In this document: piece by piece, positions 63,086 to 64,000 of the stretch | Layout: each line of letters opens with the position of its first letter | Numbering within the stretch: the first letter of the stretch is position 1 | Assembly (NCBI GenBank): GCA_920105625.2 | Contig: OV050033.1 | Location: forward strand, 111,623,700-111,687,699 | DNA from: Clusia tigrina | Lineage: Eukaryota; Arthropoda; Insecta; Diptera; Clusiidae | Direction: 5' to 3' | DNA: 64,000 bases | Program-made: the position numbers and the translations under genes | The notes under the pieces: model-generated | The model's input: only the letters and a program-made list of their open reading frames with translations | What the model was told of the DNA's origin: nothing | Database searches by the model: none

Positions 63086-64000
63086 GGTTTTATGACGCTC
63101 CAGTAAAAAGTTACAAGCATTTGCATGTTGCAAACTTTGATAGGTGTAGGACGTTCCGTATAGAATTTAGGGCCATTTGAAGTTTTATCAGTGTTTGATT
63201 TGGGGCTCAAGGGTAGCATAGCTTTGAGCGATAGCTTAAATTGACAAGAGGCTCGAGTACTTTATTGTTACAAAATTTCAAGGTTTTATGACGCTCCAGT
63301 AAAAAGTTACAAGCATTCGTATGTTGCAAACTTTGATAGGTATAGGACGAACCGTATAGAAGTTAGGGCCATTTGAAGTTTTATCAGTGTTTGTTTTGGG
63401 ACCCAAGAGTAGCTTAGCTTTGAGCGATATCTTAAATTGACAAGAGGCTCGAGTACTTTATTGTTACAAAATTTAAAGGTTTTATGGTGCTCCAGTAAAA
63501 AGTTACAAGCATTTGTATGTTGCAAACTTTGACAGGTGTAGGACGTACCGTATATAATTTAGGGCCAATTGAAGTTTTATCAGTGTTTGATTTGGGACTC
63601 AAGGGTAGCATAGCTTTGAGCGATAGCTTAAATTGAAAAGAGGCTCGAGTACTTTATTGTTACAAAATTTCAAGGTTTTATGACCCTCCAGCAAAAAGTT
63701 ACAAGCATTTGCATGTTGCAAACTTTGATAGGTGTAGGACGTTCCGTATAGAATTTAGGGCCATTTGAAGTTTTATCAGTGTTTGATTTGGGGCTCAAGG
63801 GTAGCATAGCTTTGAGCGATAGCTTAAATTGACAAGAGGCTCGAGTACTTTATTGTTACAAAATTTCAAGGTTTTATGACGCTCCAGTAAAAAGTTACAA
63901 GCATTCGTATGTTGCAAACTTTGATAGGTATAGGACGAACCGTATAGAAGTTAGGGCCATTTGAAGTTTTATCAGTGTTTGTTTTGGGACCCAAGAGTAG

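Larger units (their letters stand above)
23695..64000. repeat. 196-bp satellite array, right part
   Basis: The same satellite resumes directly after the retroelement LTR, in the same orientation as the left part, and runs to the window end without another interruption. It contains 30 of the 119-bp units, many 187/188-bp units (mostly after about 40 kb) and one 183-bp unit near 36.7 kb. Composition drifts along the array. Units from 24 to 34 kb resemble those of the first 6.5 kb of the window. Units after about 35 kb resemble those at 6.7-17.7 kb and then become a distinct set with 187/188-bp members. No gene, RNA or second mobile element is visible in these 40 kb. Confidence 0.97.

Noticed and set aside
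1..64000. A centromere protein B-type binding box in the monomer
   Set aside because: I looked for the vertebrate-type box (TTCG....A..CGGG) and did not see it in the consensus. A centromeric role is not supported by sequence alone.

Overview
The window is eukaryotic heterochromatin-type DNA, not a bacterial or phage region. About nine tenths of it is one tandem satellite with a 196-bp monomer (about 37% GC by hand count of a consensus). One damaged, truncated LTR retrotransposon of the Ty3/Gypsy type interrupts the array, inserted on the minus strand. I see no intact host gene, no tRNA or rRNA gene and no CRISPR array. The retroelement style (serine-tRNA primer site, three gag zinc knuckles, 17.6/gypsy-like reverse transcriptase) suggests an arthropod, probably an insect. 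That is inference; no species can be named from the sequence.

Layout. Bases 1-17771 are satellite. Within it lie two offset copies of a roughly 2.5-kb block (offset 3098 bp) and then two almost identical 6.05-kb blocks (offset 6151-6152 bp). Bases 17772-23694 are the retroelement, read right to left: 5' LTR (23191-23694), primer-binding site (23170-23187), a roughly 1.1-kb AT-rich leader, gag broken into several frames (about 19822-22072), a retropepsin-type protease (about 19076-19816), reverse transcriptase (18021-19075) and the start of RNase H, which runs straight into satellite at 17771. The rest of RNase H, integrase and the 3' LTR are missing. Bases 23695-64000 are satellite again, with local higher-order repeats of 1295, 1687, 578, 3032, 1678 and finally 1286 bp.

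How the array is built. Most monomers are 196 bp. A deleted form of 119 bp occurs 43 times. Forms of 187/188 bp (9-bp deletion, with or without one added T) are common in the right-hand array. Every higher-order period I checked is a sum of these unit lengths to within 0-3 bases, and each small remainder that I traced corresponds to a small indel visible in the text. This is what repeated in-register unequal exchange would produce. The retroelement is heavily decayed while flanking satellite blocks are nearly identical to each other, so array turnover continued after the element died.

Coding content is limited to the dead retroelement. The many short minus-strand open frames in the satellite recur simply because the monomer recurs; they lack ATG starts and do not continue from monomer to monomer.
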